64,000 nt of DNA from Spartinivicinus ruber (GTDB lineage: Bacteria > Pseudomonadota > Gammaproteobacteria > Pseudomonadales > Zooshikellaceae), in contig NZ_CP048878.1 of the NCBI RefSeq assembly GCF_011009015.1, positions 4,618,354-4,682,353 on the forward strand, given 5' to 3'. Shown here one piece after another: positions 46,230-56,291 of the stretch. The position numbers were made by a program, and so were the translations under genes. Numbering within the stretch: the stretch's first letter is position 1; each line of letters starts with the position of its first letter. The notes under the pieces were generated by a model. It had not been told where the DNA came from. It made no database searches and saw only the letters and a program-made list of their open reading frames with translations.

Positions 46230-46415
46230 TTAGCTGCCTACTTTTTCCTCTTTTTCTTTTTGAATACGCTGATAAATTTCTTCACGATGCACAGCAACTT
46301 CTTTTGGTGCATTAACACCAATTCTTACTTGGTTGCCTTTCACACCCAAGACAGTTACGGTCACGTCATCGCCAACCATGAGAGTTTCACCAACACGGCG
46401 AGTTAAAATAAGCAT
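46230..46415 (-). CDS. csrA: Carbon storage regulator CsrA
   Basis: The 61-residue protein begins [17 protein letters not shown] and has the RNA-binding [11 protein letters not shown]. It binds GGA motifs in mRNA leaders to control translation of carbon, motility and virulence genes. GAAGGAGATAGTA before the ATG is a strong ribosome site. Its place between lysC and tRNA-Ser is the usual one in this class. Confidence 0.97.
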
Positions 46416-46653
46416 TACTATCTCCTTCGCTTATTGAGATTAAACAACAACCACAGCTACTTCAAAGCTATATAATCTCAACGGCTTGTAAATACTGACG
46501 TTGCTGCTATTTCTTCTACTACTGAATCGAAATGGTTTAGTTAGATGTTATCACTGCTTACAACAATGATTAAATTTTATACACCCACCTATAAATATAG
46601 TGTAGTCGCTAGGTGAGTGTAATCTATGCGTATTTTCACTAAACGGAGTATAT
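46416..46653. other. Intergenic region between lysC and csrA
   Basis: This 238-base AT-rich stretch should contain the csrA promoter. A 93-codon minus-strand frame crosses it but overlaps lysC in another frame and looks spurious. Confidence 0.4.
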
Positions 46654-47889
46654 TTAACCCTCTCCACCAGGCACTTGATCAAGTTCAAATGCTGAGTGTA
46701 ACGCACGCACCGCAAGTTCAAGGTATTTCTCTGCAATAACCACCGATACTTTAATTTCTGAAGTGGAAATAATTTGAATATTAATTCCTTCTTTAGCCAA
46801 AGCATCAAACATCGTAGTTGCCACACCAGCATGGGAGCGCATACCTACCCCAACAATAGATACCTTGGCGATTTTATTATCACCTTCACATTCAGTGGCA
46901 CCCAGCTCTTTAGCCGTTTCTTCCAGTAGCTCCATGGCTTGCTGGTAGTCATTACGATGCACAGTAAAGGTAAAATCTGTTGTCTTATCTTCGGCCACGT
47001 TTTGAATAATCATGTCTACTTCAATATTGGCACGACTGATTGGACCTAATATTCGTGAGGCAACTCCTGGAATATCCGGTACTCCTTTAACGGTTAACTT
47101 GGCTTCGTCACGATTAAACGCAATACCAGAAATCAGTGGTTGCTCCATAGAGTCCTCATCCTCTAATGTAATTAGTGTACCTGGCCCTTCTTGGAAACTA
47201 TGCAAAACTCGTAATGGAACACTGTACTTGCCCGCGAACTCGACTGAACGAATTTGCAACACCTTTGAACCCAAACTGGCCATTTCTAACATTTCTTCAA
47301 AAGTGATTTTTTCTAAACGTCGTGCATTATCTACAACACGTGGATCTGTGGTATATACACCATCTACATCAGTATAAATCTGACACTCATCTGCTTTTAG
47401 AGCAGCTGCTAATGCAACAGCTGTTGTATCAGAACCACCTCGACCTAAAGTGGTTATATTACCTTCGCTATCAGCACCCTGAAACCCAGCAACTACCACA
47501 ACCCGGCCAGCAGTCAAGTCATTAACAATTTTATCTTTCTCGATATCTTCAATACGTGCTTTATTAAAAGCACTATCAGTTTTAATTGTAACCTGGCTAC
47601 CAGTGTATGATCTGGCAGGACAACCCCGCTCATTCAAAGCCATGGTTAATAATGCTATCGTCACTTGCTCACCAGTGGATAACAAAACATCCATTTCACG
47701 GGGGGTAGGTTTTTGTTGAATTTGGTTGCCAAGCCCAATCAAGCGGTTGGTTTCACCACTCATTGCTGATACAACAACAACAATATCATCACCTTGATCA
47801 CGAAATGCCTTTACTTTATCAGCTATTTCCTGAATTCGTTCTATGGTACCAACGGAAGTACCACCAAATTTCTGTACGATTAATGCCAT
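46654..47889 (-). CDS. lysC: Aspartate kinase LysC
   Basis: The 411-residue monofunctional aspartokinase begins MALIVQKFGGTSVGT and contains LGRGGSDTTAVALA, followed by two C-terminal ACT domains (about 265-400) for lysine/threonine feedback. It phosphorylates aspartate, the first step to lysine, threonine and methionine. The length fits the beta-less single-form enzyme of Pseudomonas and relatives. A perfect hairpin lies between its start and alaS. Confidence 0.96.
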   Translation of the reverse strand: MALIVQKFGGTSVGTIERIQEIADKVKAFRDQGDDIVVVVSAMSGETNRLIGLGNQIQQKPTPREMDVLLSTGEQVTIALLTMALNERGCPARSYTGSQVTIKTDSAFNKARIEDIEKDKIVNDLTAGRVVVVAGFQGADSEGNITTLGRGGSDTTAVALAAALKADECQIYTDVDGVYTTDPRVVDNARRLEKITFEEMLEMASLGSKVLQIRSVEFAGKYSVPLRVLHSFQEGPGTLITLEDEDSMEQPLISGIAFNRDEAKLTVKGVPDIPGVASRILGPISRANIEVDMIIQNVAEDKTTDFTFTVHRNDYQQAMELLEETAKELGATECEGDNKIAKVSIVGVGMRSHAGVATTMFDALAKEGINIQIISTSEIKVSVVIAEKYLELAVRALHSAFELDQVPGGEG

Positions 47890-48011
47890 ATTACGTTAAT
47901 TTTTTGCACTCTGCTTTTAAGTGTGACGATCTAATATCAATAACTTGGCTATCAAGAAGCGGCTTATTATAAGATGGTTAATCAGTACACACTACCTATT
48001 TCCAATTTTCT

Positions 48012-48056
48012 TGCATTATATAGAGGCTATTAATGAACCTTCCTCTATATAATGCA
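48012..48056. repeat. Perfect 15-bp hairpin between alaS and lysC
   Basis: TGCATTATATAGAGG (48012-48026) and its exact complement (48042-48056) flank a 15-base loop, 15 bases after the alaS stop. No U-run follows in the minus direction. It may protect the alaS mRNA end or attenuate lysC expression. Confidence 0.85.
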
Positions 48057-48070
48057 GTAGCGAGTTAAAG

Positions 48071-50677
48071 TTATTTCAGTTTATCAGCCAGCCACCCTTC
48101 AACTGAGGCTAATGCCCCTGCTACTTTTTCTGGCTGGTTACCGCCTCCACGAGCAAAGTCTGGCTTGCCACCTGCTTTACCTCCTATTTGCTTAGCAACA
48201 AAACTTAATAACTCACCGGCCTTAATTTGACCACATAAGTCTTTTGTAATACCAGAGGCAATTGCTAACTTATCGTCAGCAACCTTGATACTTAACACAA
48301 CCACCCCTGAACCTAGCTTATTTTTCAACTGGTCAATAGTATCGGGCAACGCTTTAGGATCAACACCCGTTAATTCAGCAGCTAGCATTTTTACACCTGC
48401 CACTTCTTTAACACTTGCCATTAAGTCATTACCTAATGAACTCGCCAGTTTCTGCTGTAGTTGGCTAAGCTGCTTCTCCATCTGGCGTTGCCGTTCGAGT
48501 AAATCCTGCACTTTGCTTACCACATTATCACGGCTGGTTTTTATCCACCCAGCAATAGTCTGCAAGTGTTGTTCACCCTGCTTCAACCAGTTTAAAGCAG
48601 CTTTTCCTGTTATAGCCTCTATCCGTCGCACACCAGCAGCAATACCTGTTTCAGCAACAATCACAAAAGTGCCAATATCCCCCGTACGATCCACATGGGT
48701 ACCCCCACATAATTCGACTGAGAAACCATTGGTTCCCATACTTAACAGTCGTACTTGTTCACCATACTTTTCACCAAACAGTGCCATTGCACCTTTTTCT
48801 TTGGCAGTATCCATATCAGTGACTTCTACTGCCACAGGCGTATTAGCACGGACCTGCTCATTAACGAGTGTTTCTATTTGGGCTAACTGCTCAGAAGTAA
48901 CCGCTTCATAATGAGAAAAATCAAACCGCAACCGCTCACTATCCACCAATGAGCCTTTCTGTAATACATGGTCACCCAAGACTTTACGTAGGGCTGCATG
49001 TAATAAGTGGGTCGCAGAATGGTTAAGTGCCGTGGCCTGACGCTTTTCTTGATCAACGACCAGCTCTACCTGCTGACCAACGGTTAACTGACCTTGCTTG
49101 ATAGTACCAATATGAAGGTGATGGTCAGTTTCTTTTTGAGTATCAACAACTTCAAACCGCCCACCATCCCAACGCAACACGCCTTTGTCACCTACTTGAC
49201 CACCAGACTCTGCATAGAAAGGGGTTTTATCTAAAACCAATACAGCCTTCTGGCCTTCAGCTGCATGCTGTACTGCTTCCCCCCCCACCAAAATATGGCT
49301 AATGGTAGCCTGATGCACTAACTGTTGATAACCAGTAAAGTCGGTTTGTCCTTCTAGATTTAAGGCAGCATTATAGTCAACAGTTACCTTACGCTTTCTA
49401 TTTGCATCTGCCGTTTGTTGCATTAAAGCTTCATAACCAGCAATATCCAGCGTTAAGCCACGCTCTCTAGCAATGTCATTGGTTAAATCAACAGGAAAAC
49501 CATAAGTGTCATATAGGGTGAAGATTGTCTGGCCAGGAATCACTTTACCTTTCAGCCCAGCAATTACTTCTTCTAAAATCTTCATCCCATTATCAAGGGT
49601 TTTACTAAACTGCTCCTCTTCTTTTAGTAAAATTCGCTCAATATGTGGCTGGCCACTGACTAGCTCTGGATAAGCATCACCCATCATCTCTGTCAGCGCA
49701 GGGAGTAATTTATGGAAAAATGCGCCCTTGGCTCCTAACTTGTTACCATGACGAATCGCCCGACGTATAATCCGGCGTAATACATAGCCGCGTCCTTCAT
49801 TGGAAGGCAGTACACCATCAGCAATAATGAAAGCACAAGAACGAATATGATCAGCGATTACCCGCAATGACTTAGCGGCAAGATCAACACCACCCAATTC
49901 TTTAGAAGCTGCTTTTAACAAATGCTGAAAAAGATCGATTTCATAATTACTATGCACTTGTTGCATAACCGCCGCAATTCGCTCCAACCCCATACCGGTG
50001 TCAACAGATGGCTTGGGTAGTGGCTCCATTTTGCCATCAGCAGTACGGTTGTACTGCATGAAAACCAGGTTCCAAATTTCGATATAGCGATCGCCATCAT
50101 CATTGGGTCCTCCTGGTGGATCACCTGCTATCTCAGGGCCATGGTCATAAAAAATTTCGGAACAGGGGCCACAGGGACCAGTATCACCCATTGACCAGAA
50201 ATTATCTTTTTCTCCCAACCGAGAAAAACGGGTTTGATCAATACCAATTTCATTAAACCAAATGTCTTCTGCTTCTTTATCGTCTTTATAAACAGTGACC
50301 CAAAGTCTATCCTTGGGTAGTTTTAGTTCCTCGGTTAAAAACTCCCAAGCGTAACGAATAGCTTCACGTTTGAAATAGTCGCCAAAACTAAAATTACCCA
50401 ACATTTCAAAAAAAGTATGATGCCTAGCCGTATAGCCGACATTTTCTAAATCATTATGTTTACCGCCAGCTCGAACACAACGTTGCGCAGTGGTCGCTCG
50501 AGTATAAGAGCGTGCCTCTCTTCCTAAAAAAACATCTTTAAACTGATTCATCCCTGCATTGGCAAATAACAGGGTCTTGTCATCAGCAGGCGGCACCAAT
50601 GAACTGCTTGCTACAATTTCATGTCCCTGGCGCTTAAAATAATTTAAAAATGCTGATCGTATCTCTGCGCTTTTCAT
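48071..50677 (-). CDS. alaS: Alanyl-tRNA synthetase
   Basis: The 868-residue enzyme has the class II catalytic core ([50 protein letters not shown]), the editing domain zinc motifs [12 protein letters not shown] and [13 protein letters not shown], and the C-terminal oligomerisation region ending in [17 protein letters not shown] sequence. The length is standard. It charges tRNA-Ala and hydrolyses mischarged Ser/Gly. The usual recA-recX neighbours are not upstream here. Confidence 0.98.
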   Translation of the reverse strand: MKSAEIRSAFLNYFKRQGHEIVASSSLVPPADDKTLLFANAGMNQFKDVFLGREARSYTRATTAQRCVRAGGKHNDLENVGYTARHHTFFEMLGNFSFGDYFKREAIRYAWEFLTEELKLPKDRLWVTVYKDDKEAEDIWFNEIGIDQTRFSRLGEKDNFWSMGDTGPCGPCSEIFYDHGPEIAGDPPGGPNDDGDRYIEIWNLVFMQYNRTADGKMEPLPKPSVDTGMGLERIAAVMQQVHSNYEIDLFQHLLKAASKELGGVDLAAKSLRVIADHIRSCAFIIADGVLPSNEGRGYVLRRIIRRAIRHGNKLGAKGAFFHKLLPALTEMMGDAYPELVSGQPHIERILLKEEEQFSKTLDNGMKILEEVIAGLKGKVIPGQTIFTLYDTYGFPVDLTNDIARERGLTLDIAGYEALMQQTADANRKRKVTVDYNAALNLEGQTDFTGYQQLVHQATISHILVGGEAVQHAAEGQKAVLVLDKTPFYAESGGQVGDKGVLRWDGGRFEVVDTQKETDHHLHIGTIKQGQLTVGQQVELVVDQEKRQATALNHSATHLLHAALRKVLGDHVLQKGSLVDSERLRFDFSHYEAVTSEQLAQIETLVNEQVRANTPVAVEVTDMDTAKEKGAMALFGEKYGEQVRLLSMGTNGFSVELCGGTHVDRTGDIGTFVIVAETGIAAGVRRIEAITGKAALNWLKQGEQHLQTIAGWIKTSRDNVVSKVQDLLERQRQMEKQLSQLQQKLASSLGNDLMASVKEVAGVKMLAAELTGVDPKALPDTIDQLKNKLGSGVVVLSIKVADDKLAIASGITKDLCGQIKAGELLSFVAKQIGGKAGGKPDFARGGGNQPEKVAGALASVEGWLADKLK

Positions 50678-51030
50678 AGTGGCGTCCCATCATCAGGGCT
50701 TAATTAAATATGTATCTAAACCAGTAGCTGACTTAGCAACCCTCTTACGAAAAAACATTCGCTTCGGCTATTTTATGTTGATTGTGCAATGTGTGGTGGC
50801 TTTACCATGAATAACAATTAGGTCATGTGACAACCACACCTACACTTTTGCTAAGCGGCTATGACAAACAGGAGATTATACAACGATAAGAAGATTTACG
50901 TCACTCTCATCCTATTGAGCTAGTTGTGCTTTGTGGGGCTATACGACACTTGCTTACCAGAACACAGCCACCCTACAAGCCTGTTCAAGACACATCAATA
51001 CAAAATAAAGAGGTAGAAGAGGATGAAGAG
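50678..51030. other. Gene-free region upstream of alaS
   Basis: These 353 bases between alaS and the PilZ-like gene show no convincing frame or strong hairpin. The alaS promoter is presumably here. Confidence 0.4.
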
Positions 51031-51438
51031 CTAAGCTCTTCGGGCGTGCTGGTCAATTCCAGCAAATGCTTCTAGCCAACGCTGATAGTCTGAGCCTTCA
51101 CCCGGTATAATACAAAAGCCAGCCGTATACCCTTTGGCAGGGTAGTTTCTACCGCACCAGCGCACTTCAGCAATCAGCCAGTAGCGAGCCTGATGATCAG
51201 TTACCGCAATACAGGTATTTAAAATACTGCCAACTTTGAGCGGTTCCGTTAGTTTAACCTGAAACCCTGTTACTGAAACATTCGTGGTTTTTGCTGAAAC
51301 AGTTATGCCTACACCATTATTCGTACTACCTGTATAGGTTTCAATTAAGGCCCGCTCCACTCGCTCAACCCGTGCATGGGCTCGTTGCTCAAGCTTGTTT
51401 GATTGGGGAAAAGACTGCCGTTGCTGATCATTTGCCAT
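51031..51438 (-). CDS. PilZ-domain-like protein
   Basis: The product of about 135 residues carries an RAHARVERVERALIETY segment with an RxxxR-like start and a TTNVSVTGFQV segment where PilZ domains have D/NxSxxG. Together these form the cyclic-di-GMP-binding signature, though the first motif is loose. Beta strands YWLIAEVRWCG and YTAGFCIIP complete the barrel. Starts at 51459 (GTG), 51450 and 51438 (both ATG) are possible. It is divergent from the ATPase-receiver-phosphatase gene. Confidence 0.7.
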   Translation of the reverse strand: MANDQQRQSFPQSNKLEQRAHARVERVERALIETYTGSTNNGVGITVSAKTTNVSVTGFQVKLTEPLKVGSILNTCIAVTDHQARYWLIAEVRWCGRNYPAKGYTAGFCIIPGEGSDYQRWLEAFAGIDQHARRA

Positions 51439-51593
51439 AGTGGTTACCATACTGAACACTGCTCCCTGTTCTAAGTAAAATAGCAGACTTCCCAGGCTTT
51501 GATTAATCCACTGTTTCTTACAATTCTCGCTACACTATTAGTAGAGAAGAGTTGATAACCAGATCAATTCATCCTGAGATAGGTAACAAGGAT

Positions 51594-53126
51594 ATGACAC
51601 TCAAGTTTATGGATGAACAACTGCCAGCCAGTTTTAACAACGTCCGCGAATTAAGACTTAAACTGGCCAATGTCCTATCCTCTACTCAACTTCCTGAAGA
51701 AATTCAACAAAATTTCCAGCTCGCCTTCAGCGAAATTGCCACTAATGTAGTTAAATACGGCTGTCCTGCTGCCAAGCATATTCAAGTTGTATTTTTTCAA
51801 GATAACAATCGCTGGGCATTACAGGTCTATGATGATGGAAACCCTTTTTCCGACTTTGCAATTAAAGTAAAAAATAGCCAGCAAGCGTTGAATGATAATG
51901 AATTGCGGGAAGGGGGCATGGGGCTGGGTATTGTAGTTTCTCGATTTCCCTGCTTTCAATATATTGCTGGCTCAAGCAGCCAACCACTTAACTGTTTTGA
52001 AATTACTAAATTATATTCAACTCAGGACAAGCCCTCTATCGCTATTATAGATGACGACGCTACTACTCTGGCGATTCTAAAGCATTATTTAAAAAGCAAA
52101 TATGACATCACTACCTATCAAAACCCAAGCAAAGCTGTTACTGACATTACCCGCCACCCAGTCAGCCTTGTTATTTCGGATATGGAAATGCCAGGATTAA
52201 ATGGTTTAGAAGTCCGCCAGCGATTTGCAGCCAGTCCGTCCACTAACCATATGCCATTTATTTTTCTCACGGGGCATGCTGAAACAGAGTTTTCTGCTTC
52301 TAATCTCGGCATCGATGACTTTTTAATAAAGCCAACCAAAAAAGAAAAGCTAATTGCGGCTATTGAGCGTTCCTTAAATAGAACGAAGCATATTAAAGCC
52401 ACGTTAGGCGATAAACTAGATCATGATGTAACCAATACTTTGCGAGTACAAGTCCCCCAGAAAATCGGTAAATTTGAATTAGCTTTAAAAATGCAAGCCG
52501 CTTCTGCAGGGGGAGGTGATTTTATTTACAAAAGCGCTGATCAACATACCATTATTTTAGGTGATGTAATGGGCCATGGTGAACAGGCTAAATTTTTTGC
52601 TCATGCTTTTGCTGGTTTTTTTCATGGTTTATTCCATGCTTGCACGCAAGTTTATACTGATCCTGGAGAAATCCTAACTTCACTTTCTAAGGCAGCAGAA
52701 TCCAATGATGTAATGCAAGCGACTATCGTTACCTGTATTGCATTAAGAATTATTAATGAGCAAACGGTATCAATTGCCTCTGCAGCACACCCTGCCCCTT
52801 TATTTCTTAGTGGTGGACATATTGAAGAAATTGAATGCTCAGGGCCACTACCAGGTTTAATGCCCGAAGTCATTTATCATTCAACTCAATTGGTATTTCA
52901 TCCAGGTCAACAATTAATTCTTTATACCGATGGTTTATTTGAGTCCGCCGACACAGCTGAAGGGCGAAAGCAGTTAGAAAACGTTGTAAAAAATGCTTTC
53001 CTGGAAAATCGTACCCAACCTGTTACTAAGTCTATCGAAAATGTCTATCAGATTTTTCAAACCCATGCATCTAAACCACTACCCGATGATACCTCCATAT
53101 TAATGATAGGCTTAGCTGAAAATTAA
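51594..53126 (+). CDS. HATPase-receiver-PP2C (SpoIIE-type) signalling protein
   Basis: The protein is about 510 residues. The N-terminal RsbW-like ATPase/anti-sigma kinase domain (about 1-145) has the N-box EIATNVVKYG and GGMGLGIV. A receiver domain (about 155-275) has IIDDDATT, phosphoacceptor ISDMEMPG and the KPTKKEK lysine. A SpoIIE/PP2C phosphatase domain (about 285-510) has ASAGGGDFIY, GDVMGHG, LYTDGLFES and PDDTSILMI. It probably controls a partner-switching anti-sigma-factor antagonist by opposing kinase and phosphatase activities. The start is ambiguous between TTG at 51552 and ATG at 51594. Confidence 0.88.
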   Translation: MTLKFMDEQLPASFNNVRELRLKLANVLSSTQLPEEIQQNFQLAFSEIATNVVKYGCPAAKHIQVVFFQDNNRWALQVYDDGNPFSDFAIKVKNSQQALNDNELREGGMGLGIVVSRFPCFQYIAGSSSQPLNCFEITKLYSTQDKPSIAIIDDDATTLAILKHYLKSKYDITTYQNPSKAVTDITRHPVSLVISDMEMPGLNGLEVRQRFAASPSTNHMPFIFLTGHAETEFSASNLGIDDFLIKPTKKEKLIAAIERSLNRTKHIKATLGDKLDHDVTNTLRVQVPQKIGKFELALKMQAASAGGGDFIYKSADQHTIILGDVMGHGEQAKFFAHAFAGFFHGLFHACTQVYTDPGEILTSLSKAAESNDVMQATIVTCIALRIINEQTVSIASAAHPAPLFLSGGHIEEIECSGPLPGLMPEVIYHSTQLVFHPGQQLILYTDGLFESADTAEGRKQLENVVKNAFLENRTQPVTKSIENVYQIFQTHASKPLPDDTSILMIGLAEN

Positions 53127-53266
53127 CCATCTACGCCCCCTATATTACCTCACGGAACGTTTTCTATTTCTCAGCTTTTTCGACAGCCTAACTGGCTATA
53201 AATGTTGTATTTGTTGCGATAAACTTGATAGCTCGATTGCTAGTTGTAGGTACAGTATTCTTTTTT

Positions 53267-53950
53267 ATGATAAATATAATGTTTGACCACCCCGACTTTG
53301 TCGTCATTGACAAGCCAACTGGGGTGAGTGTGCATAAAGACGATCAAGCTGTTAGCTTTGTGGCAAAGCTTCAGCAGCAATTGAACGAACCGCAACTATT
53401 TTTAGTCCATCGGCTAGATAAAATCACCTCAGGTTTATTAATTCTGGCAAAAAAAACTACAGCTAATGGCTTATTATCATCCACTTTTCAACAACGAAAA
53501 ATAGAGAAATACTATATTGCCTTAACAGATAAACGCCCCAGTAAAAAACAAGGGTTAGTGAAAGGCGACATGGTTCGTTCCCGACGAGGAACTTGGAAAT
53601 TACAACGCTCAGCTGAAAACCCAGCTATCAGTCATTTTTTTAGTTATGGTTGTGAAAAAGGGCTACGCTTGTTTTTGATCAAACCTTATACAGGAAAAAC
53701 CCATCAGATTCGTGTGGCACTTAAAAGCCTGGGCTCTCCAATCATTGGAGACAAACGCTACTACCCAACCCCAGATGAAACCATTGACCGTGGATATTTA
53801 CATGCCTTTGCCCTGCAGTTTTACTACCAAGACCAGTTAATTCAGCTACACTGTATGCCCAACACAGGTCGTCTGTTTACCTTGGAATCTATACAACAGC
53901 AGTTATCTCAACTGAGCAAACCCTGGTTATTAAATTGGCCGAAAGTTTAA
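53267..53950 (+). CDS. RluA-family RNA pseudouridine synthase
   Basis: About 227 residues from the ATG at 53267 carry the family catalytic motif HRLDKITSGLLIL with the essential aspartate, an N-terminal VIDKPTGVSVHKD, and the KPYTGKTHQIRVAL motif. It isomerises uridine in tRNA or rRNA. The short length and the TIGR01621-like pattern indicate a small RluA paralogue without S4 domain. A TTG at 53225 would add a hydrophobic stretch not expected in the family. Confidence 0.88.
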   Translation: MINIMFDHPDFVVIDKPTGVSVHKDDQAVSFVAKLQQQLNEPQLFLVHRLDKITSGLLILAKKTTANGLLSSTFQQRKIEKYYIALTDKRPSKKQGLVKGDMVRSRRGTWKLQRSAENPAISHFFSYGCEKGLRLFLIKPYTGKTHQIRVALKSLGSPIIGDKRYYPTPDETIDRGYLHAFALQFYYQDQLIQLHCMPNTGRLFTLESIQQQLSQLSKPWLLNWPKV

Positions 53951-54135
53951 CAACCACTCACGAAACGTATTTAAAGGATAACTATAAAAAACATACTCCA
54001 AGTGAAGGTTTTTTTAGGCGAGGCCGTCGAGTGATAAAGCCCTAGGAGCTTAGATAAAACTAAGTGACTGGGGTGAAGAACGAAGACAACAAAGCCCTTG
54101 TGCCCTAGGGGTATAAAAAGCATTCACGAAGAATA
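53951..54135. other. Convergent intergenic region with a repeat-like segment
   Basis: A segment at 54008-54034 resembles the one at 40765-40790 (shared core GGCCGTC and TGAT). CCCTAGG occurs twice. No gene is seen. Confidence 0.35.
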
Positions 54136-54669
54136 TTAAGCTACTTGATAACGGCCATTATAAAACTGGTCAGCAGCAATTAATGAAAACGCATCTTTAG
54201 CATCCCATAAAAAGCTTTTTCTATCTTGCCATTCCAATGCTCGATGAAACACTAAATGACATAAGTCGTTGATGGTATAACTTGCCTTGATAATATTTAG
54301 GTGTTTTACCGCCGACCGCATTGCATTAAAAAAGTCATCCCAGGTTTTAGCCTCTATGACTTGTTGAAAGCGTACTTCATCAAACTCCATTCCTCGAGCA
54401 AATGGCCGTCCTAAACAATTGAAAAAACTATCATCTCCCTGTGAAGGCATTGCCCGAGCTAGCAAACATAACAGTACCTGCAACCCCACTTGCTGCTTTT
54501 CTGGCCAACGAATTTTATCCAGTACCTTGGTATAAATTAGTGCTTCGTCATTAAACTCATCCAGGTCATGGATATACAGCAGGTTACGCTTTTCATTAAA
54601 AACCAATTTTCGCCGCCAATTTAATACATAATATAATGAAGGCAAATGCATGGTCTTGAAGGTTAACAT
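54136..54669 (-). CDS. Unknown helical protein, possible Cse2/CasB-like fold
   Basis: The 177-residue protein has no signal peptide or membrane segment and is predicted all-helical. The middle stretch from LGRPFARG to VKHLNI can be laid on E. coli CasB (Cse2) from LGRALANSG onward, with about ten identities over 38 positions including LGR, an ER-like pair and IxA. No other cas gene or CRISPR array is in the window, so a CRISPR role is unlikely here. It is divergent from the FCP1-like phosphatase, with 287 bases between them. It may be an unrelated family. Confidence 0.55.
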   Translation of the reverse strand: MLTFKTMHLPSLYYVLNWRRKLVFNEKRNLLYIHDLDEFNDEALIYTKVLDKIRWPEKQQVGLQVLLCLLARAMPSQGDDSFFNCLGRPFARGMEFDEVRFQQVIEAKTWDDFFNAMRSAVKHLNIIKASYTINDLCHLVFHRALEWQDRKSFLWDAKDAFSLIAADQFYNGRYQVA

Positions 54670-54956
54670 CCTGACTCACCCCACTACTTACACTAGTAAT
54701 GTTTAAACTCATAGTTTAGTCGCCAACAAACAGCTATTTTTCAGAAATCCACTTTGAATAGGTTTATTATTTTCCTTCATAATCAACATGAACGATGGCC
54801 ACTCCAAAAAGCCTAGTCATCACTAATTAGTATAAAGTATTTATCTGTATAAGCTTTTTCTTCTAATGGATAAGTCATTTATTGACTGTAATTGCTTATA
54901 ATTACTAGCAGGGGTCCCTTTACAGTCAACTACAGCTTTCCCCTGGGAGCGAGACG

Positions 54957-55496
54957 ATGTCTGACAAGCTACTTATCCTTGATCTTGATGAAACCCTTAT
55001 TCATGCTGAACTGATCCCCTTAGAGCTTCCCCATGCTTTTGTTGCATGCCCCTACTTTATTTACACTCGCCCTTACCTGGATGAGTTTTTGGAGTTTTGC
55101 CAGCAACACTTTAAATTGGCAGTATGGACCACTGGTAACCAGTTTTATGCAGACACTATTGTTTCTTATCTATTTGGTTCTGCAGATCAATTAGAATTTG
55201 TTTGGGCGAGAGATCGCTGTATTACTCATTACCACTCTGAGCTTGATTGTAATTACTACATTAAGGACCTAAAAAAAGTAAAACGGCATGGCTACGATCT
55301 GCAAAATGTTATTGTCATTGATGACTCACCTGAAAAGCTAGAGCGACAATACAGCAACCTGATTCCTGTTGCCCCCTATTATGGAGAGCCAGCCGATAAA
55401 GAACTTAAGTTGCTGATGAGTTATTTAGCTTCAATAGAAGAAACTGACAATATTCGCTCAATTGACAAGCGAAGTTGGCACCAACAAGTGGCTTAG
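54957..55496 (+). CDS. FCP1/SCP-like HAD phosphatase
   Basis: The 179-residue protein has HAD motif I LDLDETLIHAE (Asp9, Asp11, Thr13), the RPYLDEFLEFC segment, motif II WTTGNQFYAD and the hallmark VIDDSPEK. This is the pattern of eukaryotic CTD phosphatases and NLI-interacting factors, rare among bacterial HADs. It should be a cytoplasmic magnesium-dependent phosphatase, but the bacterial substrate is unknown. GGGAGCGAGACG precedes the ATG. Its 3' end meets the phosphopantetheinyl transferase gene. Confidence 0.88.
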   Translation: MSDKLLILDLDETLIHAELIPLELPHAFVACPYFIYTRPYLDEFLEFCQQHFKLAVWTTGNQFYADTIVSYLFGSADQLEFVWARDRCITHYHSELDCNYYIKDLKKVKRHGYDLQNVIVIDDSPEKLERQYSNLIPVAPYYGEPADKELKLLMSYLASIEETDNIRSIDKRSWHQQVA

Positions 55497-56248
55497 AGAT
55501 ACTTTATTTTCCACTCAATAGCGCTTGCATAATCCAATATCGCACAAGCACACCAAGTGCCATTGAAGTAAAGACTACGGAAGTCTACTTGAGAATGAGG
55601 GAAATCTACAGGTGGAATAAAATCCAACTTATCTGCTGTGGTCAGCTTAAATCCCAAACGACTCATTGGCCACTGACTGTTGATCCCCAAGCCCATTGCT
55701 TTTAATACGGCTTCTTTATGTGCCCATAATTTAATGAAATGACTAAATTGTTGTGCTTGAGGCAAACGAGATAAATCACTTTGCTCCTGCTCAGTACAAA
55801 CCCGTTTAGCCAACTTGGACCATGGTCTTGACCGGTAGAGAGACTCGACATCAATACCCACAGGGTTTTCCTGGGTAACAACCAATGCTAGACAGTCACG
55901 ACTATGAGAAAGGTTAAAAGACAGTTGCGGATCTGATAGCAAACCACTCTCCCGCCAATCAATAACCGGCTTGCCATATTTACTCACACTAAACTGCCAT
56001 TGGCTTGGTTTTAGAAGCACATAATGGCTGAGTGTTTTTTTTAAAAATACTCGAGCCGCTAAAAACTGTTGCTGCTTTGCAGGGGAACGATAACGCTGAA
56101 ATCGCGCCATTTCTTCACTACCTAACCACTCTTCAGCTATCCCCCCCCCATCTGGCGAATGACATATCCAAATGTCTACCCGTCCATTACTTGCTACTAT
56201 CATGTCTTCCGTCAAAACAGCCTCATCAAACTGGTGAAAAACAAACAC
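55493..56248 (-). CDS. 4'-phosphopantetheinyl transferase
   Basis: The 251-residue Sfp/Gsp-type enzyme has the Mg-binding VGIDVES (Asp133, Glu135) and the FIKLWAHKEAVLKAMG motif (Trp175, Lys178, Glu179). Such enzymes attach phosphopantetheine to carrier domains of fatty-acid, polyketide or peptide synthetases. No synthetase lies nearby, so the target must be elsewhere. GAGG six bases before a GTG at 56248 supports that start. It overlaps the phosphatase gene by four bases on the opposite strand. Confidence 0.88.
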   Translation of the reverse strand: MFVFHQFDEAVLTEDMIVASNGRVDIWICHSPDGGGIAEEWLGSEEMARFQRYRSPAKQQQFLAARVFLKKTLSHYVLLKPSQWQFSVSKYGKPVIDWRESGLLSDPQLSFNLSHSRDCLALVVTQENPVGIDVESLYRSRPWSKLAKRVCTEQEQSDLSRLPQAQQFSHFIKLWAHKEAVLKAMGLGINSQWPMSRLGFKLTTADKLDFIPPVDFPHSQVDFRSLYFNGTWCACAILDYASAIEWKIKYL

Positions 56249-56291
56249 TATACCTCGCTTGCAGTATTTCTATAAATTAACTTATTAATGA

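Noticed and set aside
46076..46315. Plus-strand 79-codon frame
   Set aside because: It crosses the tRNA-Ser and csrA genes on the other strand and has no ribosome site.
46551..46832. Minus-strand 93-codon frame between csrA and lysC
   Set aside because: It overlaps the lysC 3' end in a different frame and has no recognisable features.
48285..48911. Plus-strand 208-codon frame opposite alaS
   Set aside because: It is antisense to a well-supported essential gene and shows no family pattern.
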